A stretch of 64,000 nt of DNA from Plotosus lineatus (Eukaryota > Chordata > Actinopteri > Siluriformes > Plotosidae). Of the stretch, positions 47,054-59,089 are shown piece after piece. The notes under the pieces are model-generated. The model saw only the letters and a program-made list of their open reading frames with translations. It was not told where the DNA came from and did not search any database. The stretch spans positions 8,174,466-8,238,465 of the forward strand of contig CM045746.1 of the NCBI GenBank assembly GCA_024760905.1, written 5' to 3'. Each line of letters opens with the position of its first letter. The stretch's first letter is position 1. Made by a program: the position numbers and the translations under genes.

Positions 47054-48766
47054 TTCTTTTCCTCCTCCTTCTTCTTCTTCTCCTTACGGCTATTCCCTTC
47101 AGGGGTCGCCACACAGCAAATCATCTGTCTCCATCTCACCCTGTCCTCTGCATCTTCTTCTCTTACGCCAACGACCTTCAGGTCCTCCTTCACCACATCC
47201 ATGAATTGTCTCTTTGGTCTTCCTCGAGGCCTTCTGCCTGGTAGTTACAACATCAGCATCCTACTACCAATATACTCACTATCCCTCCTCTGTACATGTC
47301 CAAACCATCTCAATCTAGCCTCTCTGACTTTGTCTCCAAAGCATCTTACATGTGCTGTCCCTCTGATGTACTCATTTCTGATCCTATCTGTCCTCGTTAC
47401 TCCCCGAGAGAACCTCAACATTTTCATCTCTGCTACCTCCAGCTCGACCTCCTGTCTTTCCCTCAGTGCTACTGTTTCTAAACCATACAACATTGCTGGC
47501 CTCAACACCGTCCTGTACACTTTTCCTTTCATTCTTGCTGATACCTTCCTATCACACACCACACTGGACGCTTCTTCACCTCTTTCTCACACTCTCCATT
47601 GCTCTGGATTGTTGAGCCGAGGTACTTAAAATCCTCCACCTTCTTTATCTCTGCTCCATGTAACCTCACCGTTCCTCTTGGGTCCTTCTCATTAACACAC
47701 ATGTATTCTGTCTTACTGAGGCTAACCTTCATTTCTCTCCTTTCCAGCGCATACACCTCTATAGATTTTCCTCCCCTTGTTCTCTGCTCTCACTGCAGAT
47801 CACAATGTCATCTGCAAACATCATAGTCCATGGAGATTCTTGTCGAACCTTGTCTGTCAGCCTGTCCATCACCATAGCAAACAAGAAGGGGCTCAGAGCT
47901 GATCCTTGATGCAGTCCCACTTTCACCTTGAATTATTCGGTCTTGTCGACAGCACATCTCACCACTGTCTTACATCTCTCATACATGTCCTGCACCATTC
48001 TAACATACTTCTCTGCCACTCCAGACTTCCTCATGCAATACCACAGTTCTTCTCTTAGCACCCTGTCATATGCTTTCTCCAGATCCACAAAGGCACAATG
48101 CAGCTCCTTCTGACCTTCTCTGTACTTCTCTATTAACATCCTCAGAGCAAACACTGCATCTGTGGTGCTCTTTCAGGGCATGAAACCAAACTGTTGTTCT
48201 CAAATGCTGACCTCTGCCCTTAGTCTTGCTTCCACTATTCTTTCCCATAACTTCATTGTATGGCTCATCAACTTTATCCCTCTGTAGCTGCCACAAGTCT
48301 GCACATCTCCCTTGTTCTTAAAAATGGGCACCAGCACACTTCTCCTCCATTCCTCCGGCATCCTCTCACCTCTAAGACCTTGTTGAATGTTCTTGTCAGA
48401 AAATCTACTGCTGCCTCTCCTAGACATTTCCATTCCTCCACCGGTATGTCATCAGGAACAACTGTCTTTCCATTCTTCATTCTCTTCAGTGCCCTCCTCA
48501 CTTCACCCTTACTAATCTTTGCTACTTCCTGCTCCTCAACAGTCACCTCTTTTTCTCTTTTTTCTCCTTCATTTTCCTCACTCATCAGCTCTTCAAAGTA
48601 CTCTTTCCATGTTTCCAGCACACTTCTATCATCAGTCCATACATTTCCCACTCTGTCCTTAATCACTCACTTGCTGCACGTCCTTCCCATCTCTATCTCT
48701 CTGCTTTGCCAACCTATATAAATCATTTTCTCCCTCCTTACTGTCCAACCTAGCATACAAGTCATA
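47054..48766 (-). mobile_element. RTE-like LINE, copy F
   Basis: A 17-bp duplication with one mismatch flanks it (47037-47053 and 48767-48783; CCAC(C/A)TGGTGTTTAAAC). It is 5'-truncated before reverse transcriptase. The catalytic regions are recognisable but frame-broken ([49 protein letters not shown]). Confidence 0.88.
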
Positions 48767-48783
48767 CCACATGGTGTTTAAAC

Positions 48784-49500
48784 AGAGAAAAAAAAACAAG
48801 GCTTACTGAATTGTGAGGATTCTTCAGAGAGGTTTTACTTTGGCATGTCATTTCATCGCACTTGTCCTATCACAGCCTGTGAAAGCATAGAGGTCGAACA
48901 ATGATGATTCGGATTCAAATAGGGTACCCCTATAAACCCTGTGTATCCCAATTTATATTCAGTGTTGCCTTTTCATGTCATTAACCAGACATAGGGGCTC
49001 AGACAAATGTCAAGTTGTGCAGGGGTTGCATGTGGGCCATATTTCTCCCATGGAGGAATGCACATTTGGTTACGTCGCTGTTCTGAGATGCCCCTAGGTG
49101 TGGATGTGAGTGTGGATAGTTGTATGTGTGTTCCTCTGCAATGTACTGACAAGCTGTTCAGGGTTTACCCCGCCCTTGCCCAGAGTCGGTTGAGATACGC
49201 TCCAGCCACCCTAGCAGGATTAAACAGTTTGGTTAATGAACATGACACAATTGAGAAATGTCTGTCAGAAAATAGACCCGGTGGATAATTAGACAGTTAT
49301 ACACATCATTTTATTGCAAGATTTACCGAAAAAACAAGCTTCATTCTGCAGTAAAAGCACAGTGTAAACAAATTCCAACTCATTTCACAGATTCCATACA
49401 ATCAGTTCCTTTCTATTGTGTTTCCTCAGAAATCACTATGCAGGCTGTGCTGTGTATCCCAGAGTCAGCATAACTGTGTGATATATAAGTTTCAATCATT
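48784..49500. other. Intergenic stretch between pdlim3 and the THAP gene
   Basis: 48990-49230 is a degenerate mermaid-type SINE tail (CAAGCTGTTCAGGGTTTACC, CCCAGAGTCGGTTGAGATA). The rest holds nothing recognisable. Confidence 0.45.
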
Positions 49501-49524
49501 GTTATTATTATTTAATACTATTTG

Positions 49525-49526
<2 letters not shown>

Positions 49527-49586
<60 letters not shown>

Positions 49587-49618
49587 GTGTGTGTGTGCGT
49601 GTGTGTGTGCGCGCGCGC

Positions 49619-49664
<46 letters not shown>

Positions 49665-49670
49665 GTGTGG
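49527..49670. repeat. (GT)n microsatellite
   Basis: About 140 bp of GT repeats with a GCGCGCGC interruption at 49611-49620. It ends a few bases from the pdlim3 stop codon, so it would lie in the 3' UTR. Confidence 0.95.
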
Positions 49671-49673
49671 TAT

Positions 49674-49851
49674 CTACAGGTCTGGACTTTCAGGAGGTTT
49701 TGCGCGAGCATGTGCGTGAGTTTCACAGTAAATTTCTTCATCTATAATAAAGTAGCCTTTCTGTTTCAGGTTCTCCTCGCAGTCAGAGCAGACAAAACAG
49801 CCAGGGTGCCGATACTTATCGTGAACTTTCACCACCATCCCTCTGAGAGAG

Positions 49852-49907
<56 letters not shown>

Positions 49908-50655
49908 CTTTATAAAATCTTTAATGTTTACATAGTGGAGTAATGGTTCGCACATCCACCTCACAGCAAGACAGTCCTGGGTTGAATTCCCAGCTGGGGC
50001 GTTTCTGTGTGGAGTTTGAATGTTTTCCCCGTGCTTGCGTGGGTTTTCTCAGGGTACTCCAGTTTCCTCCCACGGTCCAAAAACATGTACAGTAGGCAAA
50101 TCATGCCCAAGTGTGAGTGTGTGTATGAATGGTTGTGTGAGTGTTGGCCCAGCGAAGGCCTGGCAAGCTGTCCAGGGTGTCCCCCGCCCACACCTAGAGT
50201 CGGCTGAGATGGGCACTAGCCTCCCCATGACCCATATTAGAATTAGGTGGTTCAGATAATGAATGAATGAATGTTTGTATGACATTGCCAGCCGACAGGG
50301 CTGAGCTTTGGTTCTTGTGCTTGCTGTCGTTGGTTCATTTCTCGATCGTTGGGCGCCTGTTCTGTGTTCTTGATAAGACTTGTGTTCCCATTTTTCAGTT
50401 TTATTTTAAGTATCTGTACCATGCACTATGTTAGTATGCTTGTGAAATGAGTCAGTTCAGAACCTTATTTATATCTTCCATATTTATTTTCCAGTCACAC
50501 TCACACTATTCCGTTGCCGCACTTGTTGCACATGGGCAGTTTGTGCAGGTTTCCTCCAGGTGAGAGAGGCTTAGAAATGGGCGCTCGCACCGTCTTCGTT
50601 ACAACTGGAAGTGATCCTGGATCAATTAGAGGGACACTGAGATAATTATGGGCTG

Positions 50656-50709
<54 letters not shown>

Positions 50710-50859
50710 TCTCATACCCTCACTGTTGATGAAGTCCTGTAAGGCTTTGAAGGATCCTGATTGGCGGGGTTCATGACATTCCTTTCCTTCCTCATCCTTC
50801 TGTAGCATTCGGTACACATCAGATTCTTCTATAGATGTTAGTGTCCTGGGACTGCGTGT

Positions 50860-50931
<72 letters not shown>

Positions 50932-53900
50932 CAGAAAACACTCATTCCTTTGTTCTTCTGTAAGCTTTCGTTCTCAAACACACCTCATGTATCTCCAGTT
51001 TTAATGTGAGCCACATGACGGACCCTGAAACGACCAAAACGCACTGGCAGCAAAAAAAAAACCTTTCAAGTTTCACTGGAAAAGGTGTAACTTCTGAGTC
51101 AGTCTAGGTGAAGAAAGCGTGGCTTCTGAGTCTGTCAGTCCCTGTAAAGGAGGTGTGACTTTTGAGTCTGTCAGTATCTGTAAAGGAGATGTGATTTCTG
51201 AGTCTGTCCATCTCAGTGAAGGGGGTGTGGCTTCTGAGTCCGTCAGTCTCTGTAAAGAAAGTGTGCCTTCTGAGTCTGTCATTTTTTGTAAAGGAGGTGT
51301 GGCTTTTGAGTCTGTCTGTCTCTGTGAAGGAGGCGTGGCTTCTGATTCTGTCCATCTTAGTCAAAGAGATGAAGCCTCTGTGTCTGTCTGTGTAGATGAA
51401 GAAGGTGTGGTTTCTGTGTCTGTATGTCTTGGTGAAGAATGTAAGACATTAATGTATTGCAAAGCCGTCAGCGTGTTTCTGTCCCCTGCAAAAGGGTTGT
51501 GTCAGGAAGGGCATCCGACGTAAAAACCTATACCAAATCAAATGTGCTCTGTGGCAACCCCTGAAAAATGGAAAAAGCCAAAAGCAAAAAAAGAAGAAAA
51601 AGATGTATGAGTATTATTTGCGAATGTTGAAATCAAATAAAATCTGCAAAGTCATAGTGGGTGAGAATGTTGCCAAACAGCATAGGATGGTGGTGTGCAG
51701 GATGACTCTGATGGTGAGAAAGGTGAAAAAGGCAAAGGCAGAGCAGAAGACAAAGTGGTGGAAGCTGAAAAAGGAAGAGTGTCGTGTTGTCTTCAAGGAG
51801 GAGTTGAAACAGGCTTTGGGTGGCCAGGAAGTGCTCCCAAATGACTGGACAACCACAGCAAATGTGATCAGGGACACAGGTAGGAGAGTACTTGGTGTGT
51901 CCTCTGGAAGGAAAGTAGATAAGGAGACTTGGTGGTGGAATGAGGAAGTGCAGAAGTGTGTACAAAGGAAGAGGTTAGCTAAGAAAAAGTGGGACATTGA
52001 GAGGACCGAAGAAAGTAAACAGGAGTACAGGGAGACACAGCGTAAGGCGAAAGTAACAGTGGCTAAGGCCAAACAGAGGGCGTATGATGACTTGTATGAT
52101 AGGTTGGATAGTAAAGAGGGAGAAAATGATCTATACAGGTTGGCACAGCAGAGAAATAGAGATGGGAACATTCAACAAGGTACTAGAGAGTGAGCAGATG
52201 CTGGAGGAGTGGAGAAGAAGTGTGCTGGTGCCAATTTTTAAGAACAAGGGAGACGTGCAGAGTTGGGGCAACTACAGAGGGATAAAGTTGATGAGCCATA
52301 CGATGAAGTTATGGGAAAGAATAGTGGAAGCTAGACTAAGGGCAGAGGTCAGCATTTGTGAACAACAGTTTGGTTTCATGCCAAGAAAGAGCACCACAGA
52401 TGCAATGTTTGCTTTGAGGATGTTAATAGAGAAGTACAGAGAAGGTCAGAGGGAGCTACATTGTGCCTTTGTGGATCTGGAAAAAGCATATGACAGGGTG
52501 CCAAGAGAAGAACTGTGGTATTGCATGAGGAAGTCTGGAGTGGCAGAGAAGTATGTTAGAGTGGTGCAGGATATGTATGAGAGATGTAAGACAGTGGTGA
52601 GGTGTGCTGTCGGTGTGACCAACGAATTCAAGGTGGAGGTGGGACTGCATCAAGGGTCAGCTCTGAGCCCCTTCTTGTTTGCTATGGTGATGGACAGGCT
52701 GACAGACGAGGTTAGACAAGAATCTCCATGGACTATGATGTTTGCAGATGACATTGTGATCTGTAGTGAGAGCAGAGAACAAGTGCAGGAAAATCTAGAG
52801 AGGTGGAGGTATGCCCTGGAAAGGAGAGGAATGAAGGTTAGCCTCAGAAAATCAGAATACATGTGTGTGAATGAGAAGGACCCAAGAGGAACGGTGATGT
52901 TACAGGGAGCAGAGATAACGAAGGTGGAGGATTTTAAGTACTTAGGCTCAACAATCCAGAGCAATGGAGAGTGTGGAATAGAGGTGAAGAAGCGTGTTCA
53001 GGCAGGCTGGAATGGTTGGAGAAAAGTGTCCGGTGTGATGTGCGATAGGAGAGTGTCAGCAAGAATGAAGGGAAAAGTGTACAAGACGGTGGTGAGGCCA
53101 GCGATGTTGTATGGTTTAGAAACAGTGGCGCTGAGGAAAAGGCAGGAGGCAGAGCTGGAGGTAGCAGAGATGAAAATGTTGAGGTTCTCTCTGGGAGTAA
53201 CGAGGATGGATAGGATCAGAAATGAGTATATCAGAGGGACAGCCCACGTAAGATGTTTTGGAGACAAAGTCAGAGAGGCTAGATTGAGATGGTTTGGACA
53301 TGTACAGAGGAGGGATCGTGAGTATATTGGCAGTAGGATGCTGAGGTTGGAACTACCAGGCAGAAGGCCTCGAGGAAGACCAAAGAAGAGATTTATGGAT
53401 GTGGTGAAGGAAGACATGAAGGTCGTTGGAGTCAGAAAAGAAGATGCGGAGGACAGGGTGAGGTGGAGGCGGATGATTTGCTGTGGCGACCCCTGAAGGG
53501 AGCAGCCGAAAGTAAAAGAAGAAGAAGAAGAAGAAGAAGAAGTTGAAATCAAATAAAATCAATCAATCAATCAAGATCTCTGTATCTGCCACTGTCAGTA
53601 AAAGAGGTGTGGCTTCTGTGTCTATCAGTTTCAGTGAAGGAGGTGTGGTTTCTGTATGTCAGTCTCAGAAAGGAAGTGTGGCACCTAAGTCTATTTAGCT
53701 GAGCGATGAGGTGTGGCCTCTGTGTCTGACCCGCCCATTCAAGGGAGCGTGACCTCTGAGTCTGGTTTCTCCACGAAGACATGTGACATTTCTGTCCTCA
53801 TTTGGTTTCTCATCCTGAAGTTTTCCTACAGTTTAATCTGCCTGTTACTTTCTCTTCACCTATGTGTTATTGTGTAATTTCTTCTTCCTGTCATTATGCT

Positions 53901-54609
53901 CTTTGGTAAATATTTTCTTGTGTTGTTTGTTTTATACAGAAACAAGTACATAAAAATTAAAAGAGAATTTGTGTAGAATTCTAAGTGGCTCAGACCAGAA
54001 GAGTCTCCTTCCACACTCACCTCTCCGGCTTGCTCTTTATCAGGCTCCTGAACTGACCTTGTAAGGCATCCTGGATATTTCCTGAGGAATAAAGACCAAT
54101 GGGAGAGTTGTAGGTGGAGCTGACCACCTGTCTCTTGTCATCGATGTTGGCCATTGCCACAAAGGGCGTGGCCCGCTGATTATGACCTGTGCCGATTGGT
54201 CTGTACTCCTACCGTAGAAAATTAAAAGCAATCATCACTATACACAAAGACAGTAAAGCTAACACACAGATTTATTTATTAGCATGACGCGAACCTGTCG
54301 CTCCGTCTCCAGGTTCATTTTAAAAGGATGCACTCTGTCGTCTTCTTTTACTCGCGGTGACCACAGTGCACGTTCAGGCCTAAATCAAACAGAAATAGTT
54401 GAGCCCTGAATGTCTTTTCCATGTCACAAAGCGATTGGTTGTATCATGACCTCTGACCTCTGGATGGTTAAGCTGAGGTGTCGTGTGGCCTGCTTCATGC
54501 GATTCTGAGCTTCACAGTGCATCATGTTGCTGGTGGACATGCCGTCTATAGCCAGGATGATGTCACCAGGAGACAGGTCAACCATAGAGGCCTTGCTGCC
54601 GGGAGATAT
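49674..54609 (-). CDS. pdlim3: PDZ and LIM domain protein 3 (ALP), exons 2 to last
   Basis: Sarcomeric Z-disc scaffold that binds alpha-actinin. Minus-strand exons 54458-54609, 54295-54379, 54021-54208, 50718-50845, 50505-50616 and 49674-49842 keep phase throughout (834 nt, 277 residues plus stop). Order: rest of the PDZ domain ([20 protein letters not shown]), [20 protein letters not shown], the exon with the ZM-like segment ([37 protein letters not shown]) typical of the striated-muscle isoform, [14 protein letters not shown] with [12 protein letters not shown], then the LIM domain. The LIM domain has all eight zinc ligands: [14 protein letters not shown] and YCETH. The C-terminus ends AKPPESPDL, shorter than the mammalian end. 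The first exon, encoding the PDZ start, is not seen and probably lies beyond 64000. Confidence 0.93.
49851..49903. repeat. (GA)n array serving as pyrimidine tract of the last pdlim3 exon
   Basis: About 26 GA units, separated by only a few bases from the acceptor at 49843-49844. Confidence 0.9.
49933..50270 (+). repeat. Mermaid-type SINE in a pdlim3 intron
   Basis: Head ATAGTGGAGTAATGGTTCGC, box B-like GGGTTGAATTCCC, TGTGTGGAGTTTGAATG, and tail TTAGAATTAGGTGGTTCAGA. Confidence 0.85.
50660..50707. repeat. (GT)n microsatellite at a pdlim3 donor
   Basis: About 24 GT units just inside the intron after exon 50718-50845. The matching (CA)n at 50863-50930 lies before the same exon. Confidence 0.95.
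51095..51445. repeat. 36-bp minisatellite, left part
   Basis: About ten 36-bp units of consensus CTTCTGAGTCTGTCAGTCTC then TGTAAAGGAGGTGTGG. Because 36 is a multiple of three, both strands stay open and spell 12-residue repeats (SVSLCKGGVASE-like on plus, TDRLRSHTSFTE-like on minus). It continues at 53573-53780 beyond the inserted elements. Intronic in pdlim3, not a gene. Confidence 0.85.
51452..51600 (+). repeat. SINE 3' half with RTE-derived tail (S8)
   Basis: GCAAAGCCGTCAGCGTGTTT, then GTGTCAGGAAGGGCATCCG and ACGTAAAA, then GTGGCAACCCCTGAAAAA. It matches S2 without the tRNA head. Confidence 0.75.
51645..53541 (+). mobile_element. RTE-like LINE, copy C, intact C-terminal ORF
   Basis: A perfect 19-bp duplication gttgaaatcaaataaaatc flanks it (51626-51644 and 53542-53560). 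The 5' part starts at the end of the endonuclease ([12 protein letters not shown]) and runs through the linker. A deletion of about 300 bp at about 52168 shifts the frame. The frame 52084-53496 (470 codons) then covers the reverse transcriptase, with [18 protein letters not shown] and [14 protein letters not shown], and the full C-terminus ([14 protein letters not shown] to CCGDP). It ends in (GAA)n. Confidence 0.93.
53573..53780. repeat. 36-bp minisatellite, right part
   Basis: Continuation of the array at 51095-51445 (AAAGAGGTGTGGCTTCTGTG, GTGAAGGAGGTGTGGTTTC), more diverged. It is separated from the left part by SINE S8 and RTE copy C. Confidence 0.75.
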
Positions 54610-54667
54610 CTGAGCATGATAGATACAGGCTACATACATCACTGTATGGAAATCAAAATCATAAAAG

Positions 54668-54967
54668 GTAAAGTCTGTTGGGCTTTTAGCACCTGAGCCT
54701 GGTGGAAGTGCTTATTCCCAGTTTCTGTAGCGTGGAGCGACCAGGAGTTCAACTCCTCCTGGATGGGATGTTAGGCTTAGCCCAGACAGGTTACCTTCCC
54801 AGTATTTTTTTTAACTGGTACCCATTTATACTGCTGGGTGAACAGAGGCACACTTTTGGTGAAGACCCTGCCCAGGGGTCTTAGCACAGTGGGGGTTTAA
54901 CTGGGATTTGAACACACAACCTCCCGATCATGAGCGCAGCACCATAACCACTAAACCACCGGCCCCA
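54668..54967 (-). repeat. tRNA-derived SINE of a further family
   Basis: Inverted. The head at the right is GGGGCCGGTGGTTTAGTGG on the minus strand, box B is TGTGTTCAAATCCC, and the body has GGAGGAGTTGAACTCCTGG and CTACAGAAACTGGGAA. Related to 13080-13270. Confidence 0.8.
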
Positions 54968-54969
54968 CA

Positions 54970-55920
54970 GATAAAACCAGAGAAGAGTTACTCAGAAAGG
55001 AAAGGCCTCTTTTAGCCAAAAGCTCTGAGATGATATATCATAGTTACTTCAATAAAGATGTTGATGGTGGAACGTAAGATGGTGTAGAAAGTCAAAGAAA
55101 ATAAAACAGCCTTTGTAAAGATGAATGAGTCAGTGATTCAAAGCCAAGTGTTCTGACTCACTCCAAAGAACTGGAATTCCCATCATTAGCGTGGGATACT
55201 CCTTCTCTGTTTGGATGTGAACTTCCTTTAGTCAGAAAAAAACACCCAGAGGGGCACTCAGACTGTCAGAGGCTACCACTCGGATTATTATTACTTGCCC
55301 TGTTATAACGAAATGTCTCCCTCTAGTGGTCATTTGCTGAACTCTCCCCATATCAAGGAATAGGCTTTCCCCCCCCATCATGATCCGACGCACATCTGCA
55401 AGAATTGATAGTTTGTTTCCTGATCCAGACCCGACTGACGACCTTTTCAGATATCTTACAGACAAACAAATCAACAAGATCACATGATCTAATTACATAA
55501 AAATCAAAGAGTTGTTAGTGCTTTCATGATTTTTAGTTTATTTCTTACATTTTTAGCCCTCAGCCACCAGGTTGTCATGGCCACATCTGCATTTTAAAAG
55601 TTCAGGCTATTTCTTATGAACTTAAGGTGGATCTTTCTGAAATTCTGCATGCAGGTTTCTTATTGTGTGTAAGGATGCATGAACTTGTCTGTTTCTCTGT
55701 TTGACATTTGACCTTATCACAATGACCTTGACCTTCTCTATTTTGTCTGAGCTATTTCTCAAGAACTTGCTGAGCCAGTGACGTAGAAGAAAAACTAGAC
55801 TGCGCACTCTGCATACATTATGTATGCCGCCGAGGTCAATAGGCTCTGACTTCCGGGTAGGGCAAAAGGCACGGTAAACATACACACATTGATATGGAAA
55901 ACTATGCGATGAATCTTAAT
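54970..55920. other. pdlim3 intron 1, nothing recognised
   Basis: No exon with a PDZ start was found and no named repeat. Confidence 0.35.
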
Positions 55921-58035
55921 AGTCAGCCACCAATTTACAAAAGTAATCCGTTCTAGAGCCCATTTCGTAACGCAAGGGTTTTGTAAGTAGGGGTCGCACC
56001 TTACACGTTAAACGCCTAATTCGTTCCAAAGCTCCAGTCTTTAAACTGGATAAACCCCATAAACCCTTTAAAAATGATAAAAGTACACCAATTTTGTATG
56101 AAATATGTGTTAAAAGTAAAAGAAAATTATTTATTAAACCATTTAAACATTTTATTAACATATTAAACCATTTTTAGTACAGGGAGACACAGCGTAAGGC
56201 GAAAGTAGCAGTGGCTAAGGCCAAACAGAGGGCGTATGATGACTTGTATGATAGGTTGGATAGTAAAGAGGGAGAAAATGATCTATACAGGTTGGCACAG
56301 CAGAGAAATAGAGATGGGAAGGATGTGCAGCAAGTTAGATTGATAAAGGACAGAGAGGGAAATGTATTGACTGATGACAGAAGTGTGCTGGGAAGATGGA
56401 AAGAGTACTTTGAAGAGCTGATGAATGAGGAAAATGAGAGAGAAAAAAGAGTAGAAGAGGTGACCATTGAGGAGCAGGATGTAGCAAAGATCAATAAGGG
56501 TGAAGTGAGAAGGGCATTGAAGAGGATGAAGAATGGAAAGGCAGTTGGTCCTGATGATATACCTGTGGAGGTATGGAAGTGTCTAGGAGAGGTAGCAGGA
56601 GATTTTCTGACAAGAACATTCAACAAGGTACTAGAGAGTGAGCAGATGCCGGAGGAGTGGAGGAGAAGTGTGCTGGTGCCCATTTTTAAGAACAAGGGAG
56701 ACGTGCAGAGTTGCAGCAACTACAGAGGGATAAAGTTGATGAGCCATACGATGAAGTTATGGGAAAGAATAGTGGAAGCTATACTAAGGGCAGAGGTCAG
56801 CATTTGTGAACAACAGTTTGGTTTCATGCCAAGAAAGAGCACCACAGATGCAATGTTTGCCTTGAGGATGTTAATAGAGAAGTACAGAGAAGGTCAGAAG
56901 GAGCTGCATTGTGCCTTTGTGGATCTGGAAAAAGCATATGACAGGGTGCCAAGAGAAGAACTGTGGTATTGCATGAGGAAGTCTGGAGTAGCAGAGAAGT
57001 ATGTTAGAGTGGTGCAGGACATGTATGAGAGATGTAAGACAGCGGTGAGGTGTGCTGTCGGTGTGACCGATGAATTCAAGGTCGAGGTGGGACTGCATCA
57101 AGGGTCAGCTCTGAGCCCCTTCTTGTTTGCTATGGTGATGGACAGGCTGACAGACGAGGTGAGACAAGAATCTCCATGGACTATGATGTTTGCAGATGAC
57201 ATTGTGATCTGTAGTGAGAGCAGAGAACAAGTGCAGGAAAATCTAGAGAGGTGGAGGTATGCCCCGGAAAGGAGAGGAATGACGGTTAGCCTCAGAAATC
57301 AGAATACATGTGTGTGAATGAGAAGGACCCAGGAGGAACGGTGATGTTACAGGGAGCAGAGATAACGAAGGTGGAGGATTTTAAGTACTTAGGCTCAACA
57401 ATCCAGAGCAATGGAGAGTGTGGAAAAGAGGTGAAGAAACATGTGCAGGCAGGCTGGAATGGTTGGAGAAAAGTGTCCGGTGTGATGTGCGATAGGAGAG
57501 TGTCAGCAAGAATGAAGGGAAAAGTATACAAGACGGTGGTGAGGCCAGTGATGTTGTATGACTTAGAAACAGTGGTGCTGATGAAAAGGCAGGAGGCAGA
57601 GCTGGAGGTAGCAGAGATGAAAATGTTGAGGTTCTCTCTGGGAGTAACGAGGATGGATAGGATCAGAAATGAGTATATCAGAGGGACAGCCCATGTAAGA
57701 TGTTTTGGAGACAAAGTCAGAGAGGCTAGATTGAGATGGTTTGGACATGTACAGAGGAGGGATAGTGAGTATATTGGCAGTAGGATGCTGAGGTTGGAAC
57801 TACCAGGCAGAAGGCCTCGAGGAAGACCAAAGAAGAGATTTATGGATGTGGTGAAGGAAGACATGAAGGTCGTTGGAGTCAGAAAAGAAGATGCGGAGGA
57901 CAGGGTGAGGTGGAGGCGGATGATTTGCTGTGGCGACCCCTGAAGGGAGCAGCCGAAAGTAAAAGAAGAAGAAGAAGAAGATTAACATATTAAACCATTT
58001 TATTTAATAATTAAACCATTATTAAATATTTGTAT

Positions 58036-58071
<36 letters not shown>

Positions 58072-58519
58072 GTCTCTCTTTCTCTCTCTCTTTATCTCTC
58101 TATCTCTCTCTCTCGCGTGCTGTGGGCCACGCCCACAAGACGTGAATTCAAAGTGTATTCCCTGCTTGACAAACTCAACTTTAATTTGATTCGTTGAGGG
58201 ATCGGAATTCCAGATGAGCTCAAATGCACCCACATTTATTAAACATGTACTGAATTAAAACAACTTAAAAAACTAAACTGAAAACTATGGAGTGAAGCTT
58301 CCTTCTGTCTCTATCTGGGAGGCCAGCGGGCGGGATGTTGAGAGACAGCCAATGAGAGAGCAACTTGCGCGTCGTGTGAAATTTTGATTGGCGTTTGAAT
58401 TTTGAATTTCTTTTCGCAAGAGGGGGTTGTCTCGTATCTCGGGGACGGAAACTTAGGGAAATGTTTTCATAACCCGGGGATTTCGTACACAGGGGGCTTC
58501 GTAAATTGGGGGCCGACTG
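55921..58519. mobile_element. pogo/Tigger-type MITE carrying an RTE LINE
   Basis: Right end (inverted) CAGTCGGCCCCCAATTTACG followed by TA (58520-58521). The left end AGTCAGCCACCAATTTAC is diverged. It is the same family as 35471-36599, in inverse orientation: the block with GACAAACTCAACTTTAATTT is at about 58165. It is interrupted by copy D. Confidence 0.8.
56175..57980 (+). mobile_element. RTE-like LINE, copy D
   Basis: A perfect 21-bp duplication flanks it (56154-56174 and 57981-58001). It is 5'-truncated in the linker. The frame 56211-57317 (368 codons) has the whole reverse transcriptase up to [14 protein letters not shown]. One A is missing at about 57296 relative to copy C, so the C-terminal part (57308-57943, ending CCGDP) is in another frame. 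It ends in (GAA)n. Confidence 0.93.
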
Positions 58520-58521
58520 TA

Positions 58522-59088
58522 CTTTGGATGTTTTGGATCCCTAGAGACACGAATATAATGTAAACACTTGCAGCATGCCCAGGAAGGTTTGGAAGATACA
58601 TCGACACATAATAGGAGGTCCAGACCTTCATAATATTCCCCATGCCAAACATGTCAACTGCCACGCCCACCTCTCTTGTCTTAATATAGTGTAGCAGGGA
58701 TTTAAATTGATATATTCCACAAATTACAAGGAATTTTTCGGACACTTTTTTGTACAAGAGGATGAACAATCTCGGAAATGTTATCGATACAGTATATTCC
58801 ACACAAGTATCGCTCTCAGGTTCAGAAATCAATCATCTGAGGCATGTACGTTCGTTTTATTCGCTTACTGTTAGAACAAAGAGTTGCCAAGGGGAATCAG
58901 AACCTGCAGCCTGTCCCCAGAACTTGAGCGATGAAAATTTACAAAACGGCACGACACATTTATAACCACAAACACTTACAGTTATACACATGTAATATTA
59001 CATCATACAAATGAGCAGTAGCAACATCATACATTTTGTATTGATTACAGATATACACAATAACAGACCAGTTACATACATGCAGGCG
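58522..59088. other. pdlim3 intron 1 or flank, nothing recognised
   Basis: AT-rich. No coding or repeat signature. Confidence 0.35.
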
Positions 59089-59089
59089 G

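Noticed and set aside
49522..49943. Cys/Val-rich open frames
   Set aside because: Translation of the GT repeat running over the pdlim3 last exon on the wrong strand.
51119..51523. Possible 12-residue repeat protein
   Set aside because: Minisatellite with a unit divisible by three; both strands are open, it sits in a pdlim3 intron, and has no splice or start support.
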